A stretch of 64,000 nucleotides of DNA from Alitta virens (Eukaryota; Annelida; Polychaeta; Phyllodocida; Nereididae). Both the position numbers and the translations under genes were made by a program. Below are positions 34,320 through 47,747 of this stretch, in pieces; position 1 is the stretch's first letter, and each line of letters starts with the position of its first letter. The stretch is taken from assembly GCA_932294295.1 (NCBI GenBank), contig OW028579.1, forward strand, positions 36,525,362-36,589,361. Direction: 5' to 3'. The notes below the pieces were generated by a model, which ran no database searches, was not told the origin of the DNA, and saw only the letters and a program-made list of their open reading frames with translations.

Positions 34320-37300
34320 ATGCTGGCCCAATTTGGAATGCTTTCTGGGATGTTGCAATAATTTGGAATGCTGTCTGAGTTGTTGCAATAATTTGGAATC
34401 CTGTCTGGGATGTTGCAATAAATTGGAATGCTGTCTGAGATGTTGCAATAAATAGGAATGCTGTCTGAGATATTGCAATAAATTGGAATGCTGTCTGAGA
34501 TGTTGCAATCAATTGGAATGCGGTCTGAGATGTTGCAATAATTTGGAATGCTATCTGGGATGTTGCAATAATTTGGAATGCTGTCTGAGAGGTTGCAATA
34601 ATTTAGAATGCTGTCTGAGATGTTGCAATAAATTGGAATGCTATCTGGGATGTTGCAATAATTTGGAATGCTGTCTGAGATGTTGCAATAATTTGGAATG
34701 CTGTCTGAGAAGTTGCAATAATTTAGAATGCTGTCTGGGATGTTGCAATAATTTGGAATCCTGTCTGTGATGTTGCAATAATTTGGAATGCTGTCTGAGA
34801 TGTTGCAATAATTTGGAATCCTGTCTGGGATGTTGCAATAATTTAGAATGCTGTCTGCGATGTTGCAATAAATTGGAATGCTGTCTGAGATGTTGCAATA
34901 AATTGGAATGCTGTCTGAGATGTTGCAATCAATTGGAATGCGGTCTGAGATGTTGCAAAAATTTGAAATGCTATCTGGGATGTTGCAATAATTTGGAATG
35001 CTGTCTCAGAGGTTGCAATAATTTAGAATGCTGTCTGAGATGTTGCAATAAATTGGAATGCTATCTGGGATGTTGCAATAATTTGGAATGCTGTCTGAGA
35101 TGTTGCAATAATTTGGAATGCTGTCTGAGAGGTTGCAATAATTTGGAATCCTGTCTGGGATGTTGCAATAATTTAGAATGCTGTCTGAGATGTTGCAATA
35201 AATTGGAATGCTATCTGGGATGTTGCAATAATTTGGAATGCTGTCTGAGAGGTTGCAATAATTTGGAATGCTATCTGGGATGTTGCAATAATTTGGAATC
35301 CTGTCTGTGATGTTGCAATAATTTGGAATGCTATCTGGGATGTTGCAATAATTTGGAATGCTGTCTGAGAGGTTGCAATAATTTAGAATGCTGTCTGGGA
35401 TGTTGCAATAATTTGGAATGCTGTCTGGGATGTTGCAATAATTTGGAATGCTATCTGGGATGTTGCAATAATTTGGAATGCTGTCTGAGAGGTTGCAATA
35501 ATTTAGAATGCTGTCTGGGATGTTGCAATAATTTGGAATGCTATCTGGGATGTTGCAATAATTTGGAATGCTGTCTGAGAGGTTGCAATAATTTAGAATG
35601 CTGTCTGGGATATTGCAATAATTTGGAATGCTGTCTGGGATGTTGCAATAATTTGGAATGCTATCTGGGATGTTGCAATAATTTGGAATGCTGTCTGAGA
35701 GGTTGCAATAATTTAGAATGCTGTCTGGGATGTTGCAATAATTTAGAATGCTGTCTGGGATGTTGCACACGTTCATGCTGCGACAATGTGTTCTACAATA
35801 CTGTGACAATATTATAAAATGTTGTGACAAGATTGTCAAAATATGCTTGTATTTGCCAACATCGACGCGACGTCGGTGATGTAGAAACGATGCTGTACCA
35901 ACGGTGGCCGATATAGAAACTATGCTGGCCCAATTTGGAATGCTTTCTGGGATGTTGCAATAATTTGGAATGCTGTCTGAGATGTTGCAATAATTTGGAA
36001 TCCTGTCTGGGATGTTGCAATAAATTGGAATGCTGTCTGAGATGTTGCAATAAATAGGAATGCTGTCTGAGATATTGCAATAAATTGGAATGCTGTCTGA
36101 GATGTTGCAATCAATTGGAATGCGGTCTGAGATGTTGCAATAATTTGGAATGCTATCTGGGATGTTGCAATAATTTGGAATGCTGTCTGAGAGGTTGCAA
36201 TAATTTAGAATGCTGTCTGAGAGGTTGCAATAATTTGGAATCCTGGCTGGGATGTTGCAATAATTTAGAATGCTGTCTGAGATGTTGCAATAAATTGGAA
36301 TGCTATCTGGGATGTTGCAATAATTTGGAATGCTGTCTGAGAGGTTGCAATAATTTGGAATGCTATCTGGGATGTTGCAATAATTTGGAATCCTGTCTGT
36401 GATGTTGCAATAATTTGGAATGCTATCTGGGATGTTGCAATAATTTAGAATGCTGTCTGGGATATTGCAATAATTTGGAATGCTGTCTGGGATGTTGCAA
36501 TAATTTGGAATGCTATCTGGGATGTTGCAATAATTTGGAAGGCTGTCTGAGAGGTTGCAATAATTTAGAATGCTGTCTGGGATGTTGCAATAATTTGGAA
36601 TCCTGTCTGTGATGTTGCAATAATTTGGAATGCTATCTGGGATGTTGCAATAATTTGGAATGCTGTCTGAGAGGTTGCAATAATTTAGAATGCTGTCTGG
36701 GATGTTGCAATAATTTGGAATCCTGTCTGTGATGTTGCAATAATTTGGAATGCTATCTGGGATGTTGCAATAATTTTGAATGCTGTCTGAGATGTTGCAA
36801 TAATTTGGAATGCTGTCTGAGATGTTGCAATAAATTGGAATGCTCCTGGGATGTTGCAATAATTTGGAATGCTATCTGGGATGTTGCAATAATTTGGAAT
36901 GCTGTCTGAGATGTTGCAATAATTTGGAATGCTGTCTGAGATGTTGCAGTAATTTGGAATGCTTTCTGAGATGTTGCAATAAATAGGAATGCTGTCTGAG
37001 ATGTTGCAATAAATTGGAATGCTGTCTGAGATGTTGCAATAAATTGGAATGCGGTCTGAGATGTTGCAATAAATTGGAATGCTATCTGGGATGTTGCAAT
37101 AATTTGGAATGCGGTCTGAGATGTTGCAATAATTTGGAATGCTATCTGGGATGTTGCAATAATTTGGAATGCTGTCTGAGATGTTGCAATAATTTGGAAT
37201 GCTGTCTGGGATGTTGCAATAATTTGGAATGCTGTCTGAGATGTTGCAATAATTTGGAATGCTGTCTGAGATGTTGCAATAATTTGGAATCCTGTCTGGG

Positions 37301-40300
37301 ATGTTGCAATAAATTGGAATGCTGTCTGAGATGTTGCAATAATTTGGAATCGTGTCTGGGATGTTGCAATAATTTGGAATGCTGTCTGAGATGTTGCAAT
37401 AAATTGGAATGCTGTCTGAGATGTTGCAATAATTTGGAATGCTGTCTGGGATGTTGCAATAATTTGGAATCCTGTCTGGGATGTTGCAATAATTTGGAAT
37501 CCTGTCTGGGATGTTGCAATAATTTGGAATGCTGTCTGAGATGTTGCAATAATTTGGAATGCTGTCTGAGATGTTGCAATAAATTGGAATGCGGTCTGAG
37601 ATGTTGCAATAAATTGGAATGCTATCTGGGATGTTGCAATAATTTGGAATGCTGTCTGAGAGGTTGCAATAATTTAGAATGCTGTCTGGGATGTTGCAAT
37701 AATTTTGAATGCTGTCTGAGATGTTGCAATAATTTTGAATGCTGTCTGAGATGTTGCAATTAATTGGAATGCTGTCTGAGATGTTGCAATAAATAGGAAT
37801 GCTGTCTGAGATGTTGCAATAATTTGGAATGCTATCTGGGATGTTGCAATAATTTGGAATGCTGTCTGAGAGGTTGCAATAATTTAGAATGCTGTCTGGG
37901 ATGTTGCAATAATTTGGAATGCTGTCTGAGATGTTGCAATGATTTGGAATCCTGTCTGAGATGTTGCAATAATTTGGAATGCTGTCTGAGATGTTGCAAT
38001 AAATTGGAATGCTGTCTGAGATGTTGCAATAAATTGGAATGCGGTCTGAGATGTTGCAATAATTTGGAATGCTATCTGGGATGTTGCAATAATTTGGAAT
38101 GCTGTCTGAGAGGTTGCAATAATTTAGAATGCTGTCTGGGATGTTGCAATAATTTGGAATGCTGTCTGAGATGTTGCAATAAATTGGAATGCTGTCTGAG
38201 ATGTTGCAATAAATTGGAATGCGGTCTGAGATGTTGCAATAATTTGGAATGCTATCTGGGATGTTGCAATAATTTGGAATGCTGTCTGAGATGTTGCAAT
38301 AATTTGGAACGCGGTCTGGGATGTTGCAATAATTTGGAATGCTGTCTGAGATGTTGCAATAATTTGGAATGCTGTCTGAGATGTTGCAATAATTTGGAAT
38401 CCTGTCTGGGATGTTGCAATAAATTGGAATGCTGTCTGAGATGTTGCAATAATTTGGAATCGTGTCTGGGATGTTGCAATAATTTGGAATGCTGTCTGAG
38501 ATGTTGCAATAATTTGGAATGCTGTCTGAGATGTTGCAATAATTTGGAATGCTGTCTGGGATGTTGCAATAATTTGGAATCCTGTCTGGGATGTTGCAAT
38601 AATTTGGAATCCTGTCTGGGATGTTGCAATAATTTGGAATGCTGTCTGAGATGTTGCAATAATTTGGAATGCTGTCTGAGATGTTGCAATAATTTGGAAT
38701 GCTGTCTGAGATGTTGCAATAATTTGGAATCCTGTCTGGGATGTTGCAATAATTTGGAATGCTGTCTGAGATGTTGCCATAATTTAGAATGCTATCTGGG
38801 ATGTTGCAATAATTTGGAATGCTGTCTGGGATGTTGCAATAATTTGGAATGCTGTCTGAGAGGTTGCAATAATTTAGAATGCTGTCTGGGATGTTGCAAT
38901 AATTTGGAATGCTGTCTGGGATGTTGCAATAATTTGGAATGCTATCTGGGATGTTGCAATAATTTGGAATGCTGTCTGAGAGGTTGCAATAATTTAGAAT
39001 GCTGTCTGAGATGTTGCAATAATTTGGAATGCTATCTGGGATGTTGCAATAATTTGGAATGCTGTCTGAGAGGTTGCAATAATTTAGAATGCTGTCTGGG
39101 ATATTGCAATAATTTGGAATGCTGTCTGGGATGTTGCAATAATTTGGAATGCTATCTGGGATGTTGCAATAATTTGGAATGCTGTCTGAGAGGTTGCAAT
39201 AATTTAGAATGCTGTCTGGGATGTTGCAATAATTTGGAATCCTGTCTGTGATGTTGCAATAATTTGGAATTCTATCTGGGATGTTGCAATAATTTGGAAT
39301 GCTGTCTGAGAGGTTGGAATAATTTAGAATGCTGTCTGGGATGTTGCAATAATTTGGAATCCTGTCTGTGATGTTGCAATAATTTGGAATGCTATCTGGG
39401 ATCTTGCAATAATTTTGAATGCTGTCTGAGATGTTGCAATAATTTGGAATGCTGTCTGAGATGTTGCAATAAATTGGAATGCTATCTGGGATGTTGCAAT
39501 AATTTGGAATGCTATCTGGGATGTTGCAATAAATAGGAATGCTGTCTGAGATGTTGCAATAAATTGGAATGCTGTCTGAGATGTTGCAATAAATTGGAAT
39601 GCGGTCTGAGATGTTGCAATAATTTGGAATGCTATCTGGGATGTTGCAATAATTTGGAATGCTGTCTGAGAGGTTGCAATAATTTAGAATGCTGTCTAGG
39701 ATGTTGCAATAATTTGGAATGCTGTCTGAGATGTTGCAATAATTTTGAATGCTGTCTGAGATGTTGCAATAAATTGGAATGCTGTCTGAGATGTTGCAAT
39801 AAATGGGAATGCTGTCTGAGATGTTGCAATAATTTGGAATGCTATCTGGGATGTTGCAATAATTTGGAATGCTGTCTGAGAGGTTGCAATAATTTAGAAT
39901 GCTGTCTGGGATGTTGCAATAATTTGGAATGCTGTCTGAGATGTTGCAATAATTTGGAATGCTGTCTGAGATGTTGCAATAATTTGGAATGCTGTCGGAG
40001 ATGTTGCAATAAATTGGAATGCTGTCTGAGATGTTGCAATAAATTGGAATGCGGTCTGAGATGTTGCAATAATTTGGAATGCTATCTGGGATGTTGCAAT
40101 AATTTGGAATGCTGTCTGAGAGGTTGCAATAATTTAGAATGCTGTCTGGGATGTTGCAATAATTTGGAATGCTGTCTGAGATGTTGCAATAAATAGGAAT
40201 GCTGTCTGAGATGCTGCAATAAATTGGAATGCTGTCGGAGATGTTGCAATAAATTGGAATGCGGTCTGAGATGTTGCAATAATTTGGAATGCTATCTGGG

Positions 40301-41005
40301 ATGTTGCAATAATTTGGAATGCTGTCTGAGATGTTGCAATAATTTGGAATGCTGTCTGGGATGTTGCAATAATTTGGAATGCTGTCTGAGATGTTGCAAT
40401 AATTTGGAATGCTGTCTGAGATGTTGCAATAATTTGGAATCCTGTCTGGGATGTTGCAATAAATTGGAATGCTGTCTGAGATGTTGCAATAATTTGGAAT
40501 CCTGTCTGGGATGTTGCAATAATTTGGAATGCTGTCTGAGATGTTGCAATAAATTGGAATGCTGTCTGAGATGTTGCAATAATTTGGAATGCTGTCTGGG
40601 ATGTTGCAATAATTTGGAATCCTGTCTGGGATGTTGCAATAATTTGGAATCCTGTCTGGGATGTTGCAATAATTTGGAATGCTGTCTGAGACGTTGCAAT
40701 AATTTGGAATGCTGTCTGAGATGTTGCAATAATTTGGAATGCTGTCTGAGATGTTGCAATAATTTGGAATCCTGTCTGGGATGTTGCAATAATTTGGAAT
40801 GCTGTCTGAGATGTTGCAATAATTTGGAATGCTGTCTGAGATATTGCAATAATTTGGAATGCTGTCTGAGATGTTGCAATAATTTGGAATGCTGTCTGAG
40901 ATGTTGCAATAATTTGGAATCCTGTCTGGGATGTTGCAATAATTTGGAATGCTGTCTGAGATGTTGCAATAATTTGGAATGCTGTCTGAGATGTTGCAAT
41001 AATTC
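34320..41005. repeat. 30-bp minisatellite, about 220 copies, with higher-order structure
   Basis: The unit is TGTTGCAATAATTTGGAATG followed by CTGTCTGAGA. Variants cluster at a few positions: CTGTCTGAGA, CTATCTGGGA or CTGTCTGGGA, AATTTGG or AAATTGG, and GGTTGC for TGTTGC. The array is interrupted at 35766-35935 by a copy of the 34164-34335 flank, so 34164-35765 and the following segment form a 1.6-kb higher-order repeat. Long open frames on both strands (Cys/Asn/Leu-rich and Gln/His-rich) result from the 30-bp period and are not genes. Confidence 0.97.
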
Positions 41006-41145
41006 GGTTTTGGAACAGGAACTCACGGAACTGTAGATGGATTCGTAATGTTAAAATCATTCTAAATAAATGTGGACCACTACAGGCTACAGTGGTTTGC
41101 GCCTCTCTGCATGAGCATCACTGTAGTACAATGAAGTCGATAGTA

Positions 41146-41520
41146 AACCTAAACTAAGAACATACAGACAATTCAAAACCTGTTATGAAATTGAACTTCA
41201 TGCCTTATCTTCTGCAAACTGTAGTCAAAGATATTTAATTTGTCAGCTCAGAAGTGGGACTTTATCTTTACAAATAGAACTAGAAGATGGAATAATATTA
41301 TATTAAAAGAAAGATTATGTCAAATGTGTGCTTGTAATGAAATAGAACATGAAATTCACTTTTTAATCGTGCTAAAATACCATACGTAATAATTTATTCA
41401 AAGTATTGTAACTCTTTTTCCCTGATTTTGAACACCATAATAATATTGAGAAACTCAAATCATGTTTTCAGAGACCTTTAATCAATATTTTTAGCAAATT
41501 TGTCTATGAAATTTATAATG
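41146..41520 (+). pseudogene. LINE C-terminal relic, frameshifted
   Basis: PKLRTYRQFKTCYEIELHAL and YLICQLRSGTLSLQIEL are followed, after a one-base shift, by RRWNNIILKERLCQMCAC and NEIEHEIHFLIVL. The order and motifs match the intact fragment at 8305-8560 (PKLRTYKLFKTDCRIEP, ICEKCTLNFVEDEIHCLIV). It starts about 140 bases beyond the end of the minisatellite. Confidence 0.7.
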
Positions 41521-41529
41521 TGAGACAGA

Positions 41530-42800
41530 GTCACTTGTTGATACTAAATGTACTTTTATTTTGGTTGCATTATAGTGCACTATGCCTGACATGCAATATG
41601 CATGGATGTAATGTATTGCCTTGGCATATCCCTGCATTGGGCCTGTTCAGCAAGTTCGCATTAGCATGAGGCCAGCGCACCATCCTTGGCTCAGTTCAGC
41701 TGAATCAATGGAACAGCCTATTGCTGCAGTCCTGTTTAACTGGCCTGTATGCTCACTGCCTTGGCTGCTGCCTGGTGGTGTGGACTCCGAGTCTACGACA
41801 TGCTCTGATATAAGCTGTTACCAGTGCACAGAATACTTGCTGTGATGACTGTGGATAGAATCAATTGGGTATTGGATTGGTATATGTCCACAGCCAGTGC
41901 ATTGACAGCTTCTATAGAGGTTAGCAGAAGTGGACACCATATGCACTAGCCAGTGACCAGTGACAAGTGACCATAGCACTCCGCTCCATACCCATCTATA
42001 GCAAGGCAGCTAGCTTCGACAGGTTATTTGCACATTGACATACTCATCACACGACTGCCACTCTCAGTTGGTATTAACCAGCATCAAATTATTCATTGAA
42101 TGTGAATCACCAGAGCAGCCGGCATATGGGCGTGAAGCTCATTACACACGTTATCAGCCCATTGCATCAAAGCAGAGAGAGGATAGTAATAAGAGTGGAT
42201 AGCAGCAGGAGGATAGCATGAGAGGATAGGCAGCATGGAGCCAGTGCATCTGATGCACAGTGAATGAGGTAAGTCAATTCTGATTGTAACAATCTGATGT
42301 GCTTTTTGGACAATACCTACATTACATAGCCAGCAAATCATTACTACTGCTTAATATGGACTAATTGACTATGATTTGCACGTGATTAATTGAATTGTAA
42401 TATTGTAGTATTACGTCTGGGCTACTGGTCATAGTCAGTTGATGTCACAACATGTTTCAGGCAAACGAAATGATTAACTGACAATGCTTTGCTTCCACAT
42501 TCCCATTTACCCATCACCGGGCTCTGTACCTACTCAACATATCTAAAAAAAAATTAAAAAATAGCTCAACAGAAGTGTCAGGCCTAGGTTATTTTAATTC
42601 TCCAGCAAAAAATAGATAAATAAATAAAAATAATAAAATCTTCCCTCATTCGGAAGCTATACCAATTTTCTGATAACCTGCTTAGAATTGTAAAACTATT
42701 TTGATCAACACTAACAGCCAGGTCAAAGTGGAAATTCATCATTGCTCTTGACAGATTTGTTTAGCAATCATATTACTTATACAGCAGGCGCCACCAAATT
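41530..42800. other. Intergenic stretch without a recognised gene
   Basis: Open frames of 74-82 codons (41621 + and 42093 -) have no recognisable domain, signal or splice context and are not called. Confidence 0.45.
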
Positions 42801-42805
42801 TGTTA

Positions 42806-43053
42806 GGCAACGGTTTTTTTTTATCTTTCGTTTCTGGACACTGCCGGCAAAACTTTTACAGTGCCGCTTAATTAATAAATCAACAATTGTCTGAGAAAAT
42901 ATGTGTATTGCATCTCAAAGTATCACATCACCTGTGTTAATTTATGGGGGAAAAAAACACTTTCTGGGGATTTTTTTTATTTTCCCACCGACCGTCTCAT
43001 GAAAAACGGTCCGAGAAAGTTCCGAGAAACATAAGATAAAAAAAACCGTGGCC
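42806..43053. mobile_element. MITE family 3, copy 2, TTA target duplication
   Basis: GGCAACGG…CCGTGGCC ends with TTA at 42803-42805 and 43054-43056. The interior shares GTGCCGCTTAATTAATAAAT and CCGACCGTCTCATGAAAAAC with the copy at 7181-7400. Confidence 0.8.
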
Positions 43054-43059
43054 TTACCT

Positions 43060-44017
43060 GTTTATTACACAGCTGACAGTGAGTGGTTCGTGCTGCTGCC
43101 CGCGTTCTCCCAAAGAGGTGATAAACTCAGAGGATGTGGCAAACTCAATCAGAATAAACTGGATGCTGCTGCCTCAAAGCTAAAAGGCTGAGAGACACGC
43201 ATGACAAACATCGCCGAATCACGAATTGAGCTTTCAAATTTGATTGCTGAGGCAGGGAACATTCGTCAGACAATCTTTGCTGCTGCAATGCATGTAAAAT
43301 CTTTTCTCTGTTAGATTTTGAATCAGACATGTAGGTGCTCTTCAATGCTGGGTTTGACAGTCTGAGTCTAGCATAACTTGCATAAATATCCTAGATACTA
43401 TATATATGCTTTTATTGACACAATAATATTATAAAATGTCATGATACATTTGTCAAAATAACAGATAAAAACATTTACTAAGTCTACTTTTACTCACTAT
43501 TTCTATATTCAATACATATACATGGTATAAAAGTTAAAGGTATACATTATCAATTGATTATCTACACATCCAAGGTCCTAGTTGCTGAACAATGACACGG
43601 TAATAAGCGTATTAAATATATCCTAAAAAGTAATTTGCAAATGAATTCCCACATCCAAAGAGACAATCACTGATCAATGTGGGTTATGAGTTTTCTTCCA
43701 TAAACAGCTGTATTGACAAAGACCGTATTGAATATAAAGCTTTTTTCCCTTAAGGATGAATAGTATTTCATAACAGTTGAACATAGAATCACAGCCTTCC
43801 ACAGTGTGCAGTAAGCTTGGAAGCAAACAGCTCAGACATGCAATTTTTCCTTCATGTTCTCCATTGTAAAGAAACGCAAAATGTAAAAACTATTATCTAT
43901 AGATCTCCATGATCTACAAGATCTACAAGATCGTATTGCAACTATGCATTGTTTGGGTTTGTTTCAGAATCGTCTGCCATTTTTACATTGGACGGAAGGT
44001 CAAGGTCATCTGCCATA
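43060..44017. other. Upstream region of the receptor gene
   Basis: No gene is visible. 43405-43460 resembles an inverted LINE 3' end. A good acceptor (GTTTGTTTCAG, AG at 43966-43967) precedes the receptor ORF, so a 5' exon probably lies somewhere in or before this stretch. GATCTACAA repeats occur near 43910. Confidence 0.5.
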
Positions 44018-47000
44018 ATGAACAGCAATTCACACATCAATCCTGACTTGGTTGAGTTGAAATCAGACTCTCCGTGTTTCTCAATCAAGAGAAAACGTTC
44101 AAATTCTGACATTGATTATTCCACCATGAAAAAGACAGAGACGTTGTTCAGGTGCATGACTACGCTCATGACCTTAGGAGGGCTCTATTATCGCCCACTA
44201 TATCGGAAGTGCCCTTATTTGCCCTGGGATTTGTTATACTGTTGTTTTGTGTTCTTCATGTGCAGCGAGGAGTTTTTCAGATCATTCTACTATTATGACA
44301 AAAACGAAGACTTTGCCACCAAAATATTTAAGGCCCTGGAGCAGATATATGTGATGAAAATGCTAATTACCCTATTGATAGCTTTATTAATTATGACTCC
44401 GAGACTTCGGAGATTCTTCCACAGCGCAGACAATTATCATACGAACTGGGCAACTGGGCTAAACATGAAAGATTTTGCCACACAGAGAAGACGCATCACA
44501 GTCTGTATTTTATGTCTTTCTGCAGCTCGGATATTCATAAGCTTTCTTCCGTTATTTGAACCGCAAGTCTGTCACAACTGGGCTAAGACATTGCTGGAGA
44601 TGAAAATGAACAAGACAGCTGTGGGGATCTTATGCACTTTTTTCAGACTATTCTTCCAGTTTTCTGATACTCTTTGTTACGTTTTCCTGTACGTGACCAC
44701 AGCAAAGTTAGCCGAAGAGTTCGTTCTCATCGCGTCTTGTTTGGATGAGCACCTTCAAGAAAACTGTGACGATGGAGAGGAAAATAGTTTGAAACAGCAC
44801 AGGAAGAGATACCTAGACTTATGTGACTTGGTGGAGACATTAGACCACGCCCTGGGTCCTTTAATCCTGAATCTCTGCATCTTTGACCTTGTCGTTGTGG
44901 TGTTTCATGTCATGGCTTTCATGGATGTCAATCTGTATGGACTCTCAAGCAAATGGGCACGGGTCATCGGAGTCATCTCCATGGTCGATAAAGCTGTACA
45001 CATGGGGCTTCTCATATACGCTGGGTCTAACATCAGTTCTAAGGTAGGTCATGACATCATTGTAATTTTCTATAGTTAGTGTTGGTTTGTGGGTGGCCCC
45101 TCGGCAGCGATGACATGATCATCTTAGAGGGGTCACCCTGCTAATTATTTTATTAAATGAAAATCTCTGTATTTTGAACATGTTTTTGTAATAATAGTGG
45201 GCAAAAAAAAACAACAATCTGAATCTGATAAAAAGAAAAATAGCATAGCGAGACTTCTATACTACCATTCGGCTAAACTCTACAATCATGCCATGAATCG
45301 GTTTCAATGATATTCACAGCAATTTATTACCACCCATTATATGACCCTTGTACTTAGGCCAGTCAACGCAGTTGTAATAGACTTGCATCTCCAGACTTGC
45401 ATCTCCAGACTTGCATCTCCAGACTTGCATCTCCAGACTTGCATCTCCAGACTTGCATCTCCAGACTTGCATCTCCAGACTTGCATCTCCAGACTTACCA
45501 GTTTGCACACAAAAAAATCATTTGAGCAGCTAGTGCACATTCAAAGCACTCCCCAATATACAATTTAATGCCAGATTGTTTAATTAGGAATCTAACCCAG
45601 AATTTTTATTTGGCTCGGCGATGCTGGGTGGTCTAGTGGTAAGACGCTCGCCTGCTAGAATGTGCCTTAGAGGGCTGCACTTTCCATATCTATCTATCTA
45701 TCTGGCAATATGACTGGTGGAGATCATATTCTCAGATATAGAGAGAGCAGATTGAAAGATCTTCTTAACCTGATCCCTACCAGCAGTCTCCTTCTAAGAC
45801 CTTATTGACTCTCCCTCTCTTCTCCATCTTGCTCTTCCCAGACATTCCTTATCATGCTTATCTCTGCCCTTCTTACTCAGAATGGTCCTTCCAGAATTTC
45901 CATTAGAATTAGACGTCAGGTCTAAGACTCTTTAAGTCCACCACATCACAGAAACCTTTACCATGGGTAAACAATGAAGAAAAAGTCAAAACGTCTTCAG
46001 TTCATATTAGGCCACCTCTTGTTAAACTATATGCTACTGCCACTGGCCCAGTACTGGAACTGCAAAAGTACAGCCAGAATATGAAAAAGACAAAAATTGA
46101 GAAAAAATTGAGAAAACAAGGAAGTTTGATACTCTCAACCAACTTTGTTTCCAAAGTCTCAAGAGATGATCAATAATCTACAACTTAAAACCTTGCAGCA
46201 GATGTGTCCGTCTACACAAAGTTCCTCTGAACAATGGCGTCCTATTACAGCCAATCCCATAGACTTGGAAACTAAACATCAGTGGATATCCCGCGAGTTC
46301 AGGACTCTTACTGGCTTCCAAGTCTATGAAACTAGCCAAGGCTGGCTGACTAACTAATCAAAATGGTTAGGGGGTCAGTCACAATAAAATGTCTAAAGCT
46401 TTTGAAAATATCTGAAAGTTAGCTACTCAAAGAGATTGTTAATATGTTTTTTTCTGATTCCAGGCAAAAGCAGTGAAGCCCTTGCTGATAACCCTGGATG
46501 TGGAGAGCTACTCCCACAAGTCCTTCCAAGAGGCCTTCATGTTTCTGCAGAAAGTGACACAGGACCACATTGGCCTCACAGCTTGGGGAATGTTCAACAT
46601 CAACAAATCATTCATTGTCACGGTTTGTTTGAAATTGGTTCACTGTCATGCAAAATATAACATTGGATTGTGCAAACTTGAATGTTGATGCAAACAATAT
46701 TAAAGTGACTGACTGACTGACTGACTGACTGACTGACTGACTGACTGACTGACTGACTGACTGACTGACTGACTGACTGACTGCCCAACTGCTTGCCCGA
46801 AAAGCAGAATTCCTTCCTTCCTTCCTTCCTTCCTTCCTTCCTTCCTTCCTTCCTTCCTTCCTGACTGACTGACTGACTGACTGACTGACGGACTGCAAAG
46901 CATCAAGCTGTCTAACAAAGTATATGGCATACTTTCCACTTAACATATCCCTGTTTAACAAAGCAGTGAAAAATCATAACACCCTACAATGAGCCATATT

Positions 47001-47747
47001 CAGAAAGTTATGATGCAACTAATGATAAAATGGCATGTCTCTGACCAAATGCAACTGTATTAAATGATAAATGTTGCCAGAGATAAGACAACATATTATG
47101 GCAGGGTAGATCCCTAAGGCCCTCCAGATGTAATCAAATTGATTTTATCACCTCAGAATGATGATGAAAACAGGAAAATATGGCCCTTATCAATGTAGTA
47201 TGAAGTTCCATGAATGGGCTGGGGGAAGGGTTGGTGTGTTGGACCGTGGAGTCACATGGAGTCTCTAGTGACTCCATGTGACTCCATGGTTGGACTGTTG
47301 TGCAATCTAGTTTAGTTGTGTTTACCAGTCAATATGATATAAAATTGGCATTGAAAAATTCATTATAGAAATAGGAAATACTTTTACAAGCTATACACTA
47401 CTAAAGGTCATTTCTACATGAGAGCTATATAAGCAATAGAAATGCGTATTTGCCAGCCATCAAGAAAGACCATAGGCCTACTGCAAAGAGCAACTAATTT
47501 CCTCGTAATGGCCAGTATTGTATTAAAGCATTTAATACTCTGTGACAGACTCTAAATATGGCCAAGTTACAACCCAATTTTGAAGTTAAGTATGTTATGC
47601 ATTTTCTTGCAGGTTGTATCACTGGGACTGACCTATACCATCATCATGATGAGATTTGGGATGATGATGACAGGAGCCAAGAACCCTGGTGAAAATGCAA
47701 CTACCACAGCCATCTTAATGAATGTAACCACGCCTAGCGGATTTTAG
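44018..47747 (+). CDS. Insect-type gustatory-receptor-like (GRL) 7TM protein, 3 exons, 439 aa
   Basis: Exons are 44018-45043, 46464-46622 and 47613-47747, joined by two phase-0 introns. The ATG at 44018 is the first in frame; the frame is open upstream to an acceptor at 43967, so an extra N-terminal exon is possible. Seven hydrophobic segments are visible (starting near LPWDLLYCCFVFFM, MLITLLIALLIM, ITVCILCLSAARIF, LCTFFRLFFQFSD, LILNLCIFDLVVVVF, VIGVISMVDKAVHMG and the last exon). The C-terminus reads HIGLTAWGMFNINKSFIV, an intron, then LGLTYTIIMMRF, matching the family layout of a GlF..n segment followed by TY.....QF in TM7, with R for Q. Members are inverted-topology ligand-gated channels in arthropods; function in other phyla is poorly known. 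AATAAA lies at about 47836. Confidence 0.8.
45381..45494. repeat. 14-bp minisatellite, 8 copies, in receptor intron 1
   Basis: ACTTGCATCTCCAG repeated perfectly about eight times. Open frames on both strands derive from it. Confidence 0.95.
45617..45706 (+). mobile_element. Family B SINE with internal deletion
   Basis: The head GCTGGGTGGTCTAGTGGTAA is joined directly to the tail GAGGGCTGCACTTTCCATAT, losing the middle roughly 180 bases, and ends in a (TATC)n run. Confidence 0.7.
46707..46888. repeat. (GACT)n-(CCTT)n-(GACT)n compound microsatellite in receptor intron 2
   Basis: GACT repeats at about 46707-46783 and 46861-46888 flank a CCTT run at about 46810-46862. It lies about 85 bases downstream of exon 2. 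Confidence 0.95.

Noticed and set aside
34320..41005. CRISPR-like direct repeats of 30 bp
   Set aside because: Units are contiguous with no unique spacers and the DNA is eukaryotic; it is a minisatellite.
34191..41060. Very long Cys-Asn-Leu or Gln-His-rich open frames, up to 617 codons on either strand
   Set aside because: Same 30-bp periodicity artefact; all frames on both strands are open and variants show no codon-level constraint.
43949..44017. Receptor protein start at 43949
   Set aside because: The frame begins with TTG and contains a splice acceptor at 43966-43967; the first in-frame ATG is 44018.
46145..46357. 70-codon open frame in receptor intron 1 as a separate gene
   Set aside because: No recognised domain, signal or splice context, and surrounding sequence looks like decayed repeat DNA.
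46608..46961. Open frames with SVSQSVSQ and GRKEGRKE repeats
   Set aside because: Produced by (GACT)n and (CCTT)n microsatellites in the receptor intron.
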